From Candidatus Obscuribacterales bacterium (lineage in GTDB: Bacteria; Cyanobacteriota; Vampirovibrionia; Obscuribacterales; Obscuribacteraceae), in the NCBI GenBank assembly GCA_021732025.1, contig JAKFVU010000014.1, positions 1 to 64,000 on the forward strand: a stretch of DNA of 64,000 nt, given 5' to 3'. Of this stretch, positions 18,217 through 26,928 are shown piece by piece. The translations under genes were made by a program, and so were the position numbers. Under the pieces are notes generated by a model. The model saw only the letters and a program-made list of their open reading frames with translations. It did not search any database and had not been told where the DNA came from. Position 1 is the stretch's first letter, and the number at the start of each line of letters is the position of its first letter.

Positions 18217-19584
18217 ATGATAGAAAAAATTGTGAACAATTCGAAGATTCTTATAATCACCCTTGAGCCAATCTCGAAGAAGATGGCTGGCCCGGCCATT
18301 CGAGCCGTTGAGCTAGGCAAAGCAATTGCTCCTGAATTTCCAGTTGTGGTCTTCTCGCCGGTAGAAGTTGAAAGTGAAGAAAATGAAAGGCCGGCCATAG
18401 TAGAGAAGCTTGGAAATAATTTACAAGTAATCACTGGAGGCGGGCGCAAAAAGCTCACTGAATTGGCCACTGAAGCCAGCACGATCTTCCTCCAGGCCAA
18501 TGTTCTCAAACCATTTCCTTTTTTAGGCGAAATGGGCAAGCATCTCATTGTCGATCTTTACGACCCTTATCTCTTTAGTGTTTTGGTGCAATACAAAGAC
18601 GACAGTGTGCAGGCATCATCAAGCTATCGCTTGATGCACAAGGTCTTAGAAAAGCACATGCTAGCTGCCGACTTAACAGTCTGCGCTTCAGAAAGACAGC
18701 GCGATTATTGGATTGGCAGATTTTGCGCCCTCGGCCGCATCAACCCCGCCATGTACAACTTCGATCCCAGCCTACGCAAGCTCATCGACGTCGTTCCCTT
18801 TGGCCTGCCAGCAACAGCTGCAGCCAAGAACGGACCTGGTTTGCGCGACAAAATAGACCAAATTGGCCCAGACGATCCCGTACTCTTATGGGGCGGCGGC
18901 ATCTGGGACTGGTTTGATCCGCTTACTGTTATCAAAGCAGTAAAGAAAGTAGCAGTAGACATTCCCAATATTCGCCTAGTCTTCATGGGCACCAAATCAC
19001 CGAACCCCAAGGTGCCGGTGATGGACATGACGACGAAAGCCATAGAGCTAGCTGCAGAGCTAGGATTGACAGACAAGAATGTATTTTTCTTGTCCGGCTG
19101 GGTCGACTACGAGGAGCGAGTCAATTATTTGCTAGACGCTACAATTGCCGTTTCATCACACTTTGACCTGCCGGAGACCCGTTTTTCCTTCCGCACCCGC
19201 TTACTCGATTATTTTTGGTGCGGCATCCCGATACTGACCACAGGCGGCGATCAACTTGCCGAATTAATTGAAGCAGGGGGTGCCGGTATGGCCCTTCCTT
19301 ACAGCGATGAAGATGCATGGGCTGCCGCCATTAAGCTTTGCTTGAGCGATAAAGAGAAATTAGAGGCCATGAAAAGCAACGCCTTGCGGCTTGGTCAGCG
19401 CTTTCACTGGCAAGATAATGCCGAGCCAATCAGAAAGTTCTTAAGAAACCCATATCATCTGCCTGCCCACGAAGCTGTAACCATGCCAAGTCTGATAGAA
19501 AGAGCACGGGCAGTATATCGAAGAGGCGGCAAAGAATTAATCATAAAGCGATCAACTGAGCTATTAAATGACATACTTAAGTGA
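18217..19584 (+). CDS. GT-B fold glycosyltransferase (family 4-like)
   Basis: The 455-residue protein has the two-Rossmann GT-B layout. The N-terminal half opens with KILIITLEPI and the C-terminal half has LLWGGGIWDWFDPLTVIKAV, VFFLSGWVDYEERVNYL and a donor-binding segment FRTRLLDYFWCGIPILTTGGDQLAELI. The start is the ATG at 18217; the frame is open from a TTG three codons earlier. Its stop codon overlaps the start of the CHAD gene by one base, indicating translational coupling. The sugar donor and acceptor are unknown. Confidence 0.85.
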   Translation: MIEKIVNNSKILIITLEPISKKMAGPAIRAVELGKAIAPEFPVVVFSPVEVESEENERPAIVEKLGNNLQVITGGGRKKLTELATEASTIFLQANVLKPFPFLGEMGKHLIVDLYDPYLFSVLVQYKDDSVQASSSYRLMHKVLEKHMLAADLTVCASERQRDYWIGRFCALGRINPAMYNFDPSLRKLIDVVPFGLPATAAAKNGPGLRDKIDQIGPDDPVLLWGGGIWDWFDPLTVIKAVKKVAVDIPNIRLVFMGTKSPNPKVPVMDMTTKAIELAAELGLTDKNVFFLSGWVDYEERVNYLLDATIAVSSHFDLPETRFSFRTRLLDYFWCGIPILTTGGDQLAELIEAGGAGMALPYSDEDAWAAAIKLCLSDKEKLEAMKSNALRLGQRFHWQDNAEPIRKFLRNPYHLPAHEAVTMPSLIERARAVYRRGGKELIIKRSTELLNDILK

Positions 19585-20486
19585 TGTCGCAAAAAATCAC
19601 GCACGCTCCTGAACATTTGATTACAGTCTCGTGGCTTTCACAAGAAGAAAGCCGAGCTCTCAGTGTCATGCGCGATATCGAAAAATGTCTGGCTAAATCG
19701 CATAAGAAACTAACCATCAAACGAGTACACGAAATTCGTGTGGTCTTGCGGCGCTGGTACTCAATTTGGGACATTCTCTGCTTAGACCGCTGGCAAGACG
19801 AGCAATACGAGAAACAAATCGGCAGAACCTTCAAAGCCTTGAATAAGCAGCTTGGCAAGCTGCGAGATATCGATGTCAACATTGCTCACGCCAAAGAGTA
19901 TTCTCTACCAGAGGTCGTGATTGCGCTGTGGGTGAAAAAGCGCAAGAAGCTGACCAAAGAAGTAGCGCAAAAAATTAGTAAGCTCAAACTACACCGGGCT
20001 GTCTCTGCCCTGAAGACCTATCTGGGCAGAAAAGCATACGAGCTTGAGCAATACCTAGACTTCAATGAAGATGAGCTTAAACACTCAATAAACGATTCAG
20101 CCTATCACCATATGGTTGGTTTTCTCGAAGCAACCGAAAGAGTGGCACACGAACAAGCTAGACTGGCCAATAGCGACGAAGAGCTTCATGAGCTGCGTCT
20201 CTCAGTCAAGCGCTGGCGCTATATTTTGGCTGAATTTTTCGGACTGACAAATCTAGAGCTAGTGCAGGCGCAGCAAGTGCTAGGCAAACACCACGACTTG
20301 ACCCTATTAAAGGAAGCATTAGAGTCGACAGCGGCTCAACTAAAGGGTAAGAACATCGCTGGCCTAGAAGAAGCGCAAAGCCGCTTGCTGCTTGAGATAA
20401 GCAGCCTTGGCGAAGAAATAAAACCCCTGAAAGATAATTTGCCGTACGGCCTGCGCCCATCCATTTCGTTTGAAGTCACCTATTGA
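19584..20486 (+). CDS. CHAD domain protein
   Basis: This 300-residue, highly charged helical protein has the two conserved-histidine helical repeats that define CHAD: VHEIRVVLRRW in the first half and LHELRLSVKRWRYIL in the second. Conserved His and several Arg/Lys line a basic surface. CHAD domains bind polyphosphate in the characterised cases (established for the family). The ATG shares its A with the TGA of the preceding glycosyltransferase gene. No CYTH domain is attached. A polyphosphate-linked role is inferred. Confidence 0.85.
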   Translation: MSQKITHAPEHLITVSWLSQEESRALSVMRDIEKCLAKSHKKLTIKRVHEIRVVLRRWYSIWDILCLDRWQDEQYEKQIGRTFKALNKQLGKLRDIDVNIAHAKEYSLPEVVIALWVKKRKKLTKEVAQKISKLKLHRAVSALKTYLGRKAYELEQYLDFNEDELKHSINDSAYHHMVGFLEATERVAHEQARLANSDEELHELRLSVKRWRYILAEFFGLTNLELVQAQQVLGKHHDLTLLKEALESTAAQLKGKNIAGLEEAQSRLLLEISSLGEEIKPLKDNLPYGLRPSISFEVTY

Positions 20487-20602
20487 ACATGTCAACAGCT
20501 CAGACGAAGTGATTTATTTGATCAGTTAAGTAATATTGAAAGTAGCCCTAATATCCAAGTCATGACCATACAATTTAAATATCCGAAACTCTGGAAAACT
20601 CA

Positions 20603-21577
20603 ATGGCAATAAGAAAGAAAGTAACTATTCTCGGCTCCGGCTCTGCTGGTCTCACCGCCGCCATTTACGCGGCCCGTGCCAATCTAGAACCACTGGTGAT
20701 TCAGGGTCTGCAAGCTGGCGGGCAGCTGACAATTACCTCAGACGTTGAAAATTTCCCAGGTTTTCCTAATGGCATCCTCGGTCCAGAGCTGATGGAAGAG
20801 ATGCACAAACAGGCAGAGCGTTTCGGCACCCAATTTATTTATGACAATGCCGAATCGGTCGACCTAAGTAGCAGACCATTCAAAATCAAGACTAGCTCTG
20901 AAGAAATCATCACCGATGTCTTGATCATTGGTACCGGAGCATCAGCCAAGCTGCTCGGCCTAGAGTCTGAAAGCAAACTGATGGGACATGGCGTTTCAGC
21001 CTGTGCTACTTGCGATGGCTTCTTCTTTAGAGACAAAACAGTTTTCGTAGTTGGTGGTGGAGATACCGCCCTTGAAGAAGCGACCTTCTTAACCCGCTTT
21101 GCCAGCTCAGTCACTGTGGTGCATAGAAGAGACAGCTTCAGAGCTTCAGCGATTATGGCTGACCGCGCCCGCAACAATGAAAAAGTACATTTCATTTTAG
21201 ACTCAGTAGTTGAAGACATTCTTGACGTCAAAGAAGGCCAAGTCACTGCTATTCGTTTGCGCAATATCAAAACAGACGAAGTGCAAGAACTACCAGCTGA
21301 CGGTGTTTTCGTTGCCATTGGTCACAAGCCCAATACCGAACTATTCCAGGGCCAAATCGAACTTACCGAAACCGGATATATCAAAACCGACGGTGTCAAA
21401 ACATCAATCAAGGGTGTATACGCTGCTGGTGACGTGCAAGACGAACTTTATCGTCAGGCTATTACTGCCGCTGGCACAGGTTGTATGGCGGCCCTTGAAG
21501 CTCAGTGGCTCTTAGAAAATGAAGAAGCTGAAGGCGAGAGTGAAAAAAAAACTCTAGCCAGCACTAAAGCTTCGTAA
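20603..21577 (+). CDS. trxB: Thioredoxin-disulfide reductase
   Basis: This FAD/NADPH flavoenzyme reduces thioredoxin. Visible are the FAD-binding [16 protein letters not shown] (about residues 10-25), the redox-active CATC in [11 protein letters not shown], the NADPH-binding [12 protein letters not shown], and the C-terminal FAD motif [10 protein letters not shown]. At 324 residues it includes a short Glu/Lys/Ser tail after the normal end. It heads a closely spaced plus-strand group of four genes (gaps of 19 bases, 19 bases and a 1-base overlap), so the group is probably one operon. Confidence 0.95.
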   Translation: MAIRKKVTILGSGSAGLTAAIYAARANLEPLVIQGLQAGGQLTITSDVENFPGFPNGILGPELMEEMHKQAERFGTQFIYDNAESVDLSSRPFKIKTSSEEIITDVLIIGTGASAKLLGLESESKLMGHGVSACATCDGFFFRDKTVFVVGGGDTALEEATFLTRFASSVTVVHRRDSFRASAIMADRARNNEKVHFILDSVVEDILDVKEGQVTAIRLRNIKTDEVQELPADGVFVAIGHKPNTELFQGQIELTETGYIKTDGVKTSIKGVYAAGDVQDELYRQAITAAGTGCMAALEAQWLLENEEAEGESEKKTLASTKAS

Positions 21578-21596
21578 CTGCGAACTTAGTGCTCAC

Positions 21597-22388
21597 ATGA
21601 CTTTAGCTACAAATCAGACGATGTCGGTTAGCAATACAATTCAGATGCAACTGAGGGAGTATTGCCAAAACCCTGACATGGGCCTTGCTTTGACCAACTA
21701 TGCTAAAGAGCATCAGGCATACAATCATCCACTTTTTGAAGCACTGAGAACAAAGCAAATTAGCCGCGCGTCTGCTGGTCGTCTACTGAAAAATTATGAC
21801 GCCCACGCCTCACATCTGCGTCGGCTCTTGCTCAAAGCTGCCACAATCATGCCAGAGTCTGCTGTTGGTTACATTCTTGAAAATGTGCGCAACGAATACG
21901 GCAATGGCGTAGACAGCGAGCGTCACCAATTGCAATTGCAAGACGTGGCCTTCAGCACTGGAGTTTCGCCACAAGACTATAGAAATTTCAGCGTTGAAAG
22001 AGCAGTGAAGAAGTTCATCAAAGCTGTCACTCCACTATATTTTCCCATTGAGCAGCACACCGCCAAACACGCACCTTTATTCAATGAACAAACAAGCACA
22101 TTTTCTAAAGCTGCCATTGCCGCTGGTGCCATTACAGCCACTGAGTTAATGGCCGTAGAAGAGTTCAAAGCCCTACAAATTGCCTTTCGCCAATTCGATT
22201 TGCAAGACCATATTTGGTTCGATCATGTGCGAGTAGAAGAAGAACATTCAGGCGACTCTATAGCTCTAGCTCTCTTCTTCCTCAACAAACATCAAAGCTT
22301 TGAGGCTGTAGAATTCGGCCTAAAGGGTGTACTTAATGCCAACATGCACCTTTACGATGGTTTACTAGCAACACTGACAGACAAATAG
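21597..22388 (+). CDS. Iron-containing redox enzyme family protein (haem-oxygenase-like diiron fold)
   Basis: The 263-residue helical protein has a histidine/glutamate pattern resembling haem-oxygenase-like diiron oxidases (HDO): ENVRNEYGNG followed by a downstream RHQLQ, and later DHIWFDHVRVEEEHSGDS, which supplies Asp, His and Glu ligands. No signal peptide or membrane helix is present. HDO members catalyse varied oxidations, including decarboxylation, N-oxidation and C-C cleavage, so the reaction here cannot be named. It follows trxB by 19 bases, suggesting a redox partner or common regulation. Confidence 0.78.
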   Translation: MTLATNQTMSVSNTIQMQLREYCQNPDMGLALTNYAKEHQAYNHPLFEALRTKQISRASAGRLLKNYDAHASHLRRLLLKAATIMPESAVGYILENVRNEYGNGVDSERHQLQLQDVAFSTGVSPQDYRNFSVERAVKKFIKAVTPLYFPIEQHTAKHAPLFNEQTSTFSKAAIAAGAITATELMAVEEFKALQIAFRQFDLQDHIWFDHVRVEEEHSGDSIALALFFLNKHQSFEAVEFGLKGVLNANMHLYDGLLATLTDK

Positions 22389-22407
22389 TTGAGTGCAAAA
22401 CTAAGCC

Positions 22408-23583
22408 ATGACTGAGAAGCTTCATATCGCCCTTGTAATGCGTCTCTTCTCTAGCCAGGGCGGCCTAGAGCTGTATGCCCTGAAGTTGATTGAGGGCTTA
22501 CTTGACCGCGGGCATAAAGTGACAGTGATCTGCGAAAGCGACGAAAGCAATATCAGCCACCCTAATTTAGCAGTGGTGAATTTTGCCGGAGCAAAAAAAG
22601 GTAGCAATAAGTGGCAAAAAATTGAACACTACCGCCAAGTAGCCACAAACGCAGTAAATCAATCGGGCCCTTTCGACATTGTGCATTCTCAGCACTTCCC
22701 TTTGCATAGTTCTCAGTTAGATGCCGTTACCTTTCACAACCACACCGCTGGGCGTTTGTCGCTAGTAGGGTACCCCTTAGAAAGACTGCTCAACAATTTC
22801 AAAATGGCCACAGCCAAGGCCTACAAACTGCGTCACAAATACGATCTAGAATTGTGCCAGAAAGCACTGATGCGTATATTTGTAGCCACAGTGATGAAAG
22901 ACGATTTCTACAACACCTATCAACTAGATAGTGCCGCACCGTTTGCTATTGCCCCGCCTGGAGCCAGTCTCGCCCAAGAATCCGAGGCATTAGAAATAAA
23001 CGGCGTAAGCAAAGGCCCATTTACCTTTCTTTTTGTCGGTAAAGGCATGCGCAAAAAAGGCCTCGACACACTCTTTAAAGCCTGTTCAATACTGAACAAG
23101 CGCAAACTCGATTTTCGTTTGGTAATAGCCGGTCTAAAAGAGAAACCGTTGCAGAAGTTTGAGCTAGCTAATTTAGGCATAAGCAACAAAGTAGAATTTC
23201 TCGGCTACCAAAAAGATATGGCCAGTGTTTTCAGAATGGCCCAGGCTCTAGTTTTACCATCTAAAATTGAACCGTTTGGCATGGCTCCAATTCAGGCCAT
23301 GCAATATGGCCTAGTGCCAATAGTGAGCAAAGTTTGCGGTGTTAGTGAAGTGTTGAGCGACAACAGCGACTCTTTGATCTTGCAAAATCATTTGAGTGCT
23401 ACTGAGCTTGCCGACTTAATGGCAAAGCTAATGGGTAACGCCGAACTGTACAAAAAACTTTCGCATCAAGCCACCCAGTCGGCTCAATCAATCAGTTGGC
23501 ATAAGACAGTAGACGCTACAGAAGCAGCCTACGGGCGCATTATGGCCAAGCGAGACAATACTCTAGTGAAAGGGGACGCATAG
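22408..23583 (+). CDS. Family 4 glycosyltransferase
   Basis: This is a GT-B glycosyltransferase of 391 residues. The N-terminal domain begins [26 protein letters not shown]. The C-terminal GT4 domain has [35 protein letters not shown] and the donor-site [19 protein letters not shown] with the conserved E..G..PIEAM-type motif. It is probably a cytoplasmic-face enzyme in surface glycan or glycolipid synthesis. The stop codon TAG shares its G with the GTG start of the next gene. Confidence 0.9.
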   Translation: MTEKLHIALVMRLFSSQGGLELYALKLIEGLLDRGHKVTVICESDESNISHPNLAVVNFAGAKKGSNKWQKIEHYRQVATNAVNQSGPFDIVHSQHFPLHSSQLDAVTFHNHTAGRLSLVGYPLERLLNNFKMATAKAYKLRHKYDLELCQKALMRIFVATVMKDDFYNTYQLDSAAPFAIAPPGASLAQESEALEINGVSKGPFTFLFVGKGMRKKGLDTLFKACSILNKRKLDFRLVIAGLKEKPLQKFELANLGISNKVEFLGYQKDMASVFRMAQALVLPSKIEPFGMAPIQAMQYGLVPIVSKVCGVSEVLSDNSDSLILQNHLSATELADLMAKLMGNAELYKKLSHQATQSAQSISWHKTVDATEAAYGRIMAKRDNTLVKGDA

Positions 23584-25718
23584 TGACTAAGAAGCCAGAG
23601 ACTAGCAAAAGTAGCGTCACCACAAATCGACTAGCCAATGAAACTAGCACATACCTGCAGCAACACTGCAATAATCCCGTTGACTGGTACCCTTGGGGTG
23701 AAGAAGCACTCAAGCTATCAAAGCAAGAAAACAAGCCAATTCTTCTTTCTATCGGTTATGCCGCTTGCCACTGGTGCCATGTCATGGCCCACGAATCGTT
23801 TGAAGATCAAGAAACAGCTGACCTAATGAATGAGCTGTTTGTCAATATAAAAGTTGACCGTGAAGAGAGAACCGATTTAGACGAAATATACATGAAGGCC
23901 ATTCAGCTCATGACCGGCCATGGTGGCTGGCCTATGACTGTATTCCTCACACCTGAGTGCAAACCATTTTTTGGCGGCACCTATTTTCCCGTAGAAGATC
24001 ACCATGGCTTGCCTGGCTTTAAAAAGGTGCTAAAAAACGTAGCGGCTGCCTGGAAGACCAGTAACGAGCAAATTCTCGACAGTGCCTCTGAGTTAGCAAA
24101 CCACCTCAAGCTGATGGAGCGCATCAAGTCAGACAAGCCAAGCGTTGACAGTGACGGTCTGGCTGCAGTGGTCAATACTAATACAATTAATGCCGCCCTA
24201 GAAAAGCTGCAGCGCAATTTTGATAGTGACTTTGGTGGCTTCGGTGGTGCTCCTAAATTTCCTCACTCGATGAGTCTCGATTTAGCCATGCGTGCCTGTG
24301 GTAAATCTTCTACGTTTAGCGATAGCCGCAAAGAAGAATGCTTAGATCTAGTACAAATTACCCTCGATAAAATGGCCTACGGTGGCATTCAAGACCAGAT
24401 TGGCGGAGGCTTTGCCCGCTATTCAGTTGATAGGCATTGGCTCGTACCGCACTTCGAAAAAATGCTCTACGACAATGCTCTACTAGCCAAAACCTATATT
24501 GATGGCTACCTTCTCACTGGCCGCGAATACTGGTTGAGAGTGGCCGAAGGCATTTTAAGATTTGTCGGTAGCGAACTAACGACCAAACAAGGCGCATTCT
24601 ATTCAAGCCTAGATGCTGACTCAGAAGGCGAAGAAGGCAAATTTTATGTCTGGCGTCCTGAGCAGATATTAGAAGTCTTAGGCGAAGAGGACGGACCTTG
24701 GTTCAATCAAGTCTTTGGCGTCAGCGAACGCGGCAATTTTGAACACAAAACTTCCATTCTGCATTTGAGCAAATCACCAGAAGAACTATCGCGCCAGTTC
24801 ACTACACCACTCGAAAAACTCTGGCAGCGTATTGATAGTTGTGCAGCAAAACTCATGAGCGCAAGGGCTAAACGTATTAGACCTACTCGCGACGAAAAAG
24901 TATTAACGAGCTGGAATAGCCTCATGATCACTGCCTTTATTGAAGGCTACAAAGCCACAGCAAAAGCTGAGTATTTAGAAGCCGCCCTTAAGGCTGCCGA
25001 TTTTATACTAGCCCATCTCAAAGTCGACGACCGCCTAATGCGGGTTTGGGGGCAACCAGTCAACGCTGTCGATAGTGAAGGCATAGTTAAACTGCAAGGC
25101 TGCCTTGATGACTATGCCTACTTCATAGAAGCATTGCTCAATATCGCTAGTGTGGACGGCGACCCTAAATGGTTAGCGACCGCCGATCAGTTAGCCAAAT
25201 CTATGATCAAACATTTTCGAGACGAGAGTGAAGGCGGCTTCTTCTTTACAGCAAGCGATCACGAAGAGCTAGTGGTGCGGCCGCGCAGCCACTACGATGG
25301 CTCTGTACCTTCTGGTACATCAGTGGCTACAACCGTGCTGCTTAGACTAGCAAAGCTAAGTGACAATAGTGAATATCTCAACTTAGTCGAAGAGATTTTT
25401 ACACTCTACGGCCCACATTTCAGCCGCATGCCTGATCAATTCGCCAACTTGCTCAGTTGCTTAGATATGTACCTATTTAAGGGGCCAGAAGTAGCAATAG
25501 CCGTGGCCGGCGAAGAGCGCGAGCTGCTCTTTGCTCTGCATCAAAAGTACTACCCTAATAAAGTGGTGGCAGTTGCCAGCGATAAAGCCGAATTGCCATT
25601 TCTCAAAGACAAGAAAACATTAGATGGTAAAACGACCGTTTATATTTGCCAAAACTTCACCTGCGACAAACCTCTGAATAGTCTTGAAGAACTGAAAGGC
25701 AGACTCTCAGGCTGGTAA
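23583..25718 (+). CDS. DUF255 / thioredoxin-fold and six-hairpin glycosidase-like protein (YyaL/SSP411 family)
   Basis: The 711-residue protein starts with the family signature [14 protein letters not shown] and [10 protein letters not shown]-like segments. These lead into a thioredoxin-like domain with ACHWCHVM (about residues 60-67) and a cis-proline [11 protein letters not shown] (about 118-128). The remaining ~500 residues form an (alpha/alpha)6 barrel like that of N-acylglucosamine epimerases and glycosidases ([28 protein letters not shown]). The start is GTG. The family is widespread but its function is unsettled. Position behind trxB in the same group supports a thiol-redox link (inference). 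Confidence 0.9.
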   Translation: MTKKPETSKSSVTTNRLANETSTYLQQHCNNPVDWYPWGEEALKLSKQENKPILLSIGYAACHWCHVMAHESFEDQETADLMNELFVNIKVDREERTDLDEIYMKAIQLMTGHGGWPMTVFLTPECKPFFGGTYFPVEDHHGLPGFKKVLKNVAAAWKTSNEQILDSASELANHLKLMERIKSDKPSVDSDGLAAVVNTNTINAALEKLQRNFDSDFGGFGGAPKFPHSMSLDLAMRACGKSSTFSDSRKEECLDLVQITLDKMAYGGIQDQIGGGFARYSVDRHWLVPHFEKMLYDNALLAKTYIDGYLLTGREYWLRVAEGILRFVGSELTTKQGAFYSSLDADSEGEEGKFYVWRPEQILEVLGEEDGPWFNQVFGVSERGNFEHKTSILHLSKSPEELSRQFTTPLEKLWQRIDSCAAKLMSARAKRIRPTRDEKVLTSWNSLMITAFIEGYKATAKAEYLEAALKAADFILAHLKVDDRLMRVWGQPVNAVDSEGIVKLQGCLDDYAYFIEALLNIASVDGDPKWLATADQLAKSMIKHFRDESEGGFFFTASDHEELVVRPRSHYDGSVPSGTSVATTVLLRLAKLSDNSEYLNLVEEIFTLYGPHFSRMPDQFANLLSCLDMYLFKGPEVAIAVAGEERELLFALHQKYYPNKVVAVASDKAELPFLKDKKTLDGKTTVYICQNFTCDKPLNSLEELKGRLSGW

Positions 25719-25725
25719 AAGCATG

Positions 25726-26841
25726 TCACTGGGCCAACCTAAGATGCGAGAAAAGCAAATTAAAGTCGCTCAAACCAATCTCAAAGACACCATCATCAAC
25801 GCCGTCAATTGCTTTATTCGAATTGGCAAAATGAAGATCACCGCGACCAAAAGGGTCTTTTAATTTAAGTCTGCGCTTCTGTGCATCATATGCCAATACA
25901 CCGTAAGCGTGCCCCGGGTTTAGCCCGTAAGCCTGGCAATTACCGTTGAGTTCAGTGGTGGCAATGGCAAAAAGACCTGATGGCAAAACTTGCCGCAGTG
26001 CTTTGTCTTGTTCGCCCGTAAAACTTTGGCGAACGCCATCTCGATCAAACCAACTGCTCAGCTGCCTTAATGTTGCATAGCTCTTGCCTAAGCCGAACTC
26101 GCCACACTCAAAAGAAAATGTCTGCCATTCATGCAATTTTCTCTCGCCTAACAAAAGTGCCGCTTGGTCATCTGTAGCACCATAGGCAGCGGCAAAACCA
26201 GGAAGCTGCGAATCGGCACTGAAGCGTCCCTCAAAAATGGCGTGCTTACTAAATCTTCGCACTTGAGCAAAGAAGTCTTGATGTTGGTTGCGATATTGCC
26301 CGTATGCTTTTTCTAAAACAGCAAGCCAAATGCCAGTACTTTTGCCATCTTGGTCTTTACTCTTGGCGTAGAGCAACAGCTCTTCTGGGCTAAGGGCAGA
26401 CACCGTAACTGACTCGCCAACACCCGGAAAATAGACAGTATAGCTACCATTATTTAGAGCTTTGATATGCCGATATAGCTGCTTTCGGCCGCTCTCACTT
26501 GCCGTCAAGGAAGCAACGGTGGCAAGAAAGCGGCAGTCATAAATTGCCCCTTGTTCAATGGTTTCGGGTCGCAAAGAATCAAGACCTTGAGCAAAAAGAA
26601 TAGTGGCTGCTTTTGGCAACTCCGGGGTCTCATGTACATACATGCTCTTTGGCACAATCAACTTTAGCCACGTAAAGATGCGCCAACCTCGCACCGAAAC
26701 ATCTTGACCTGTATGTTCAACATCGTGCAGCAGAGAAACTGTTGCAGCAAGAAAAAAGAGCACCACTGCGCTACAAAAAAACTGCTTCAAATATGGGCGC
26801 AAAAAAGCAATAGAGCTAAAGGCTCCGCTTGGTAAATTCAT
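25726..26841 (-). CDS. Membrane-anchored calpain-like (C2 family) cysteine protease homologue
   Basis: One membrane helix (about residues 20-38) anchors a 330-residue domain. QGAIYDCRFLATVASL (Gln97, Cys103) matches the calpain active-site block Q.G.CWFLA.AS. GLNPGHAYGV places a histidine at 311, and LKDPFGRGDLHF corresponds to the calpain (R/K)NPWG block but has Asp329 where the catalytic Asn normally stands. The linear order Cys-His-Asn/Asp is that of papain-fold proteases. It is probably a regulated protease or an inactive homologue, with the catalytic domain outside or inside depending on topology. It is the last gene of a three-gene minus-strand group, 87 bases after the TMTC-like gene, and converges on the DUF255 gene with seven bases between stops. 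Confidence 0.75.
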   Translation of the reverse strand: MNLPSGAFSSIAFLRPYLKQFFCSAVVLFFLAATVSLLHDVEHTGQDVSVRGWRIFTWLKLIVPKSMYVHETPELPKAATILFAQGLDSLRPETIEQGAIYDCRFLATVASLTASESGRKQLYRHIKALNNGSYTVYFPGVGESVTVSALSPEELLLYAKSKDQDGKSTGIWLAVLEKAYGQYRNQHQDFFAQVRRFSKHAIFEGRFSADSQLPGFAAAYGATDDQAALLLGERKLHEWQTFSFECGEFGLGKSYATLRQLSSWFDRDGVRQSFTGEQDKALRQVLPSGLFAIATTELNGNCQAYGLNPGHAYGVLAYDAQKRRLKLKDPFGRGDLHFANSNKAIDGVDDGVFEIGLSDFNLLFSHLRLAQ

Positions 26842-26928
26842 AGCTGATCCTACTTTTGAAAGTCAACCTGACGTCTTGGATTCATTCTGAAGAAATCGCG
26901 CCAGTTATCAAGCGGGTTTTCCCTAAGC

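Noticed and set aside
20839-21318. 159-codon frame antisense to trxB
   Set aside because: It lies wholly within the conserved thioredoxin reductase gene and its translation is Ser/Leu-rich without motifs.
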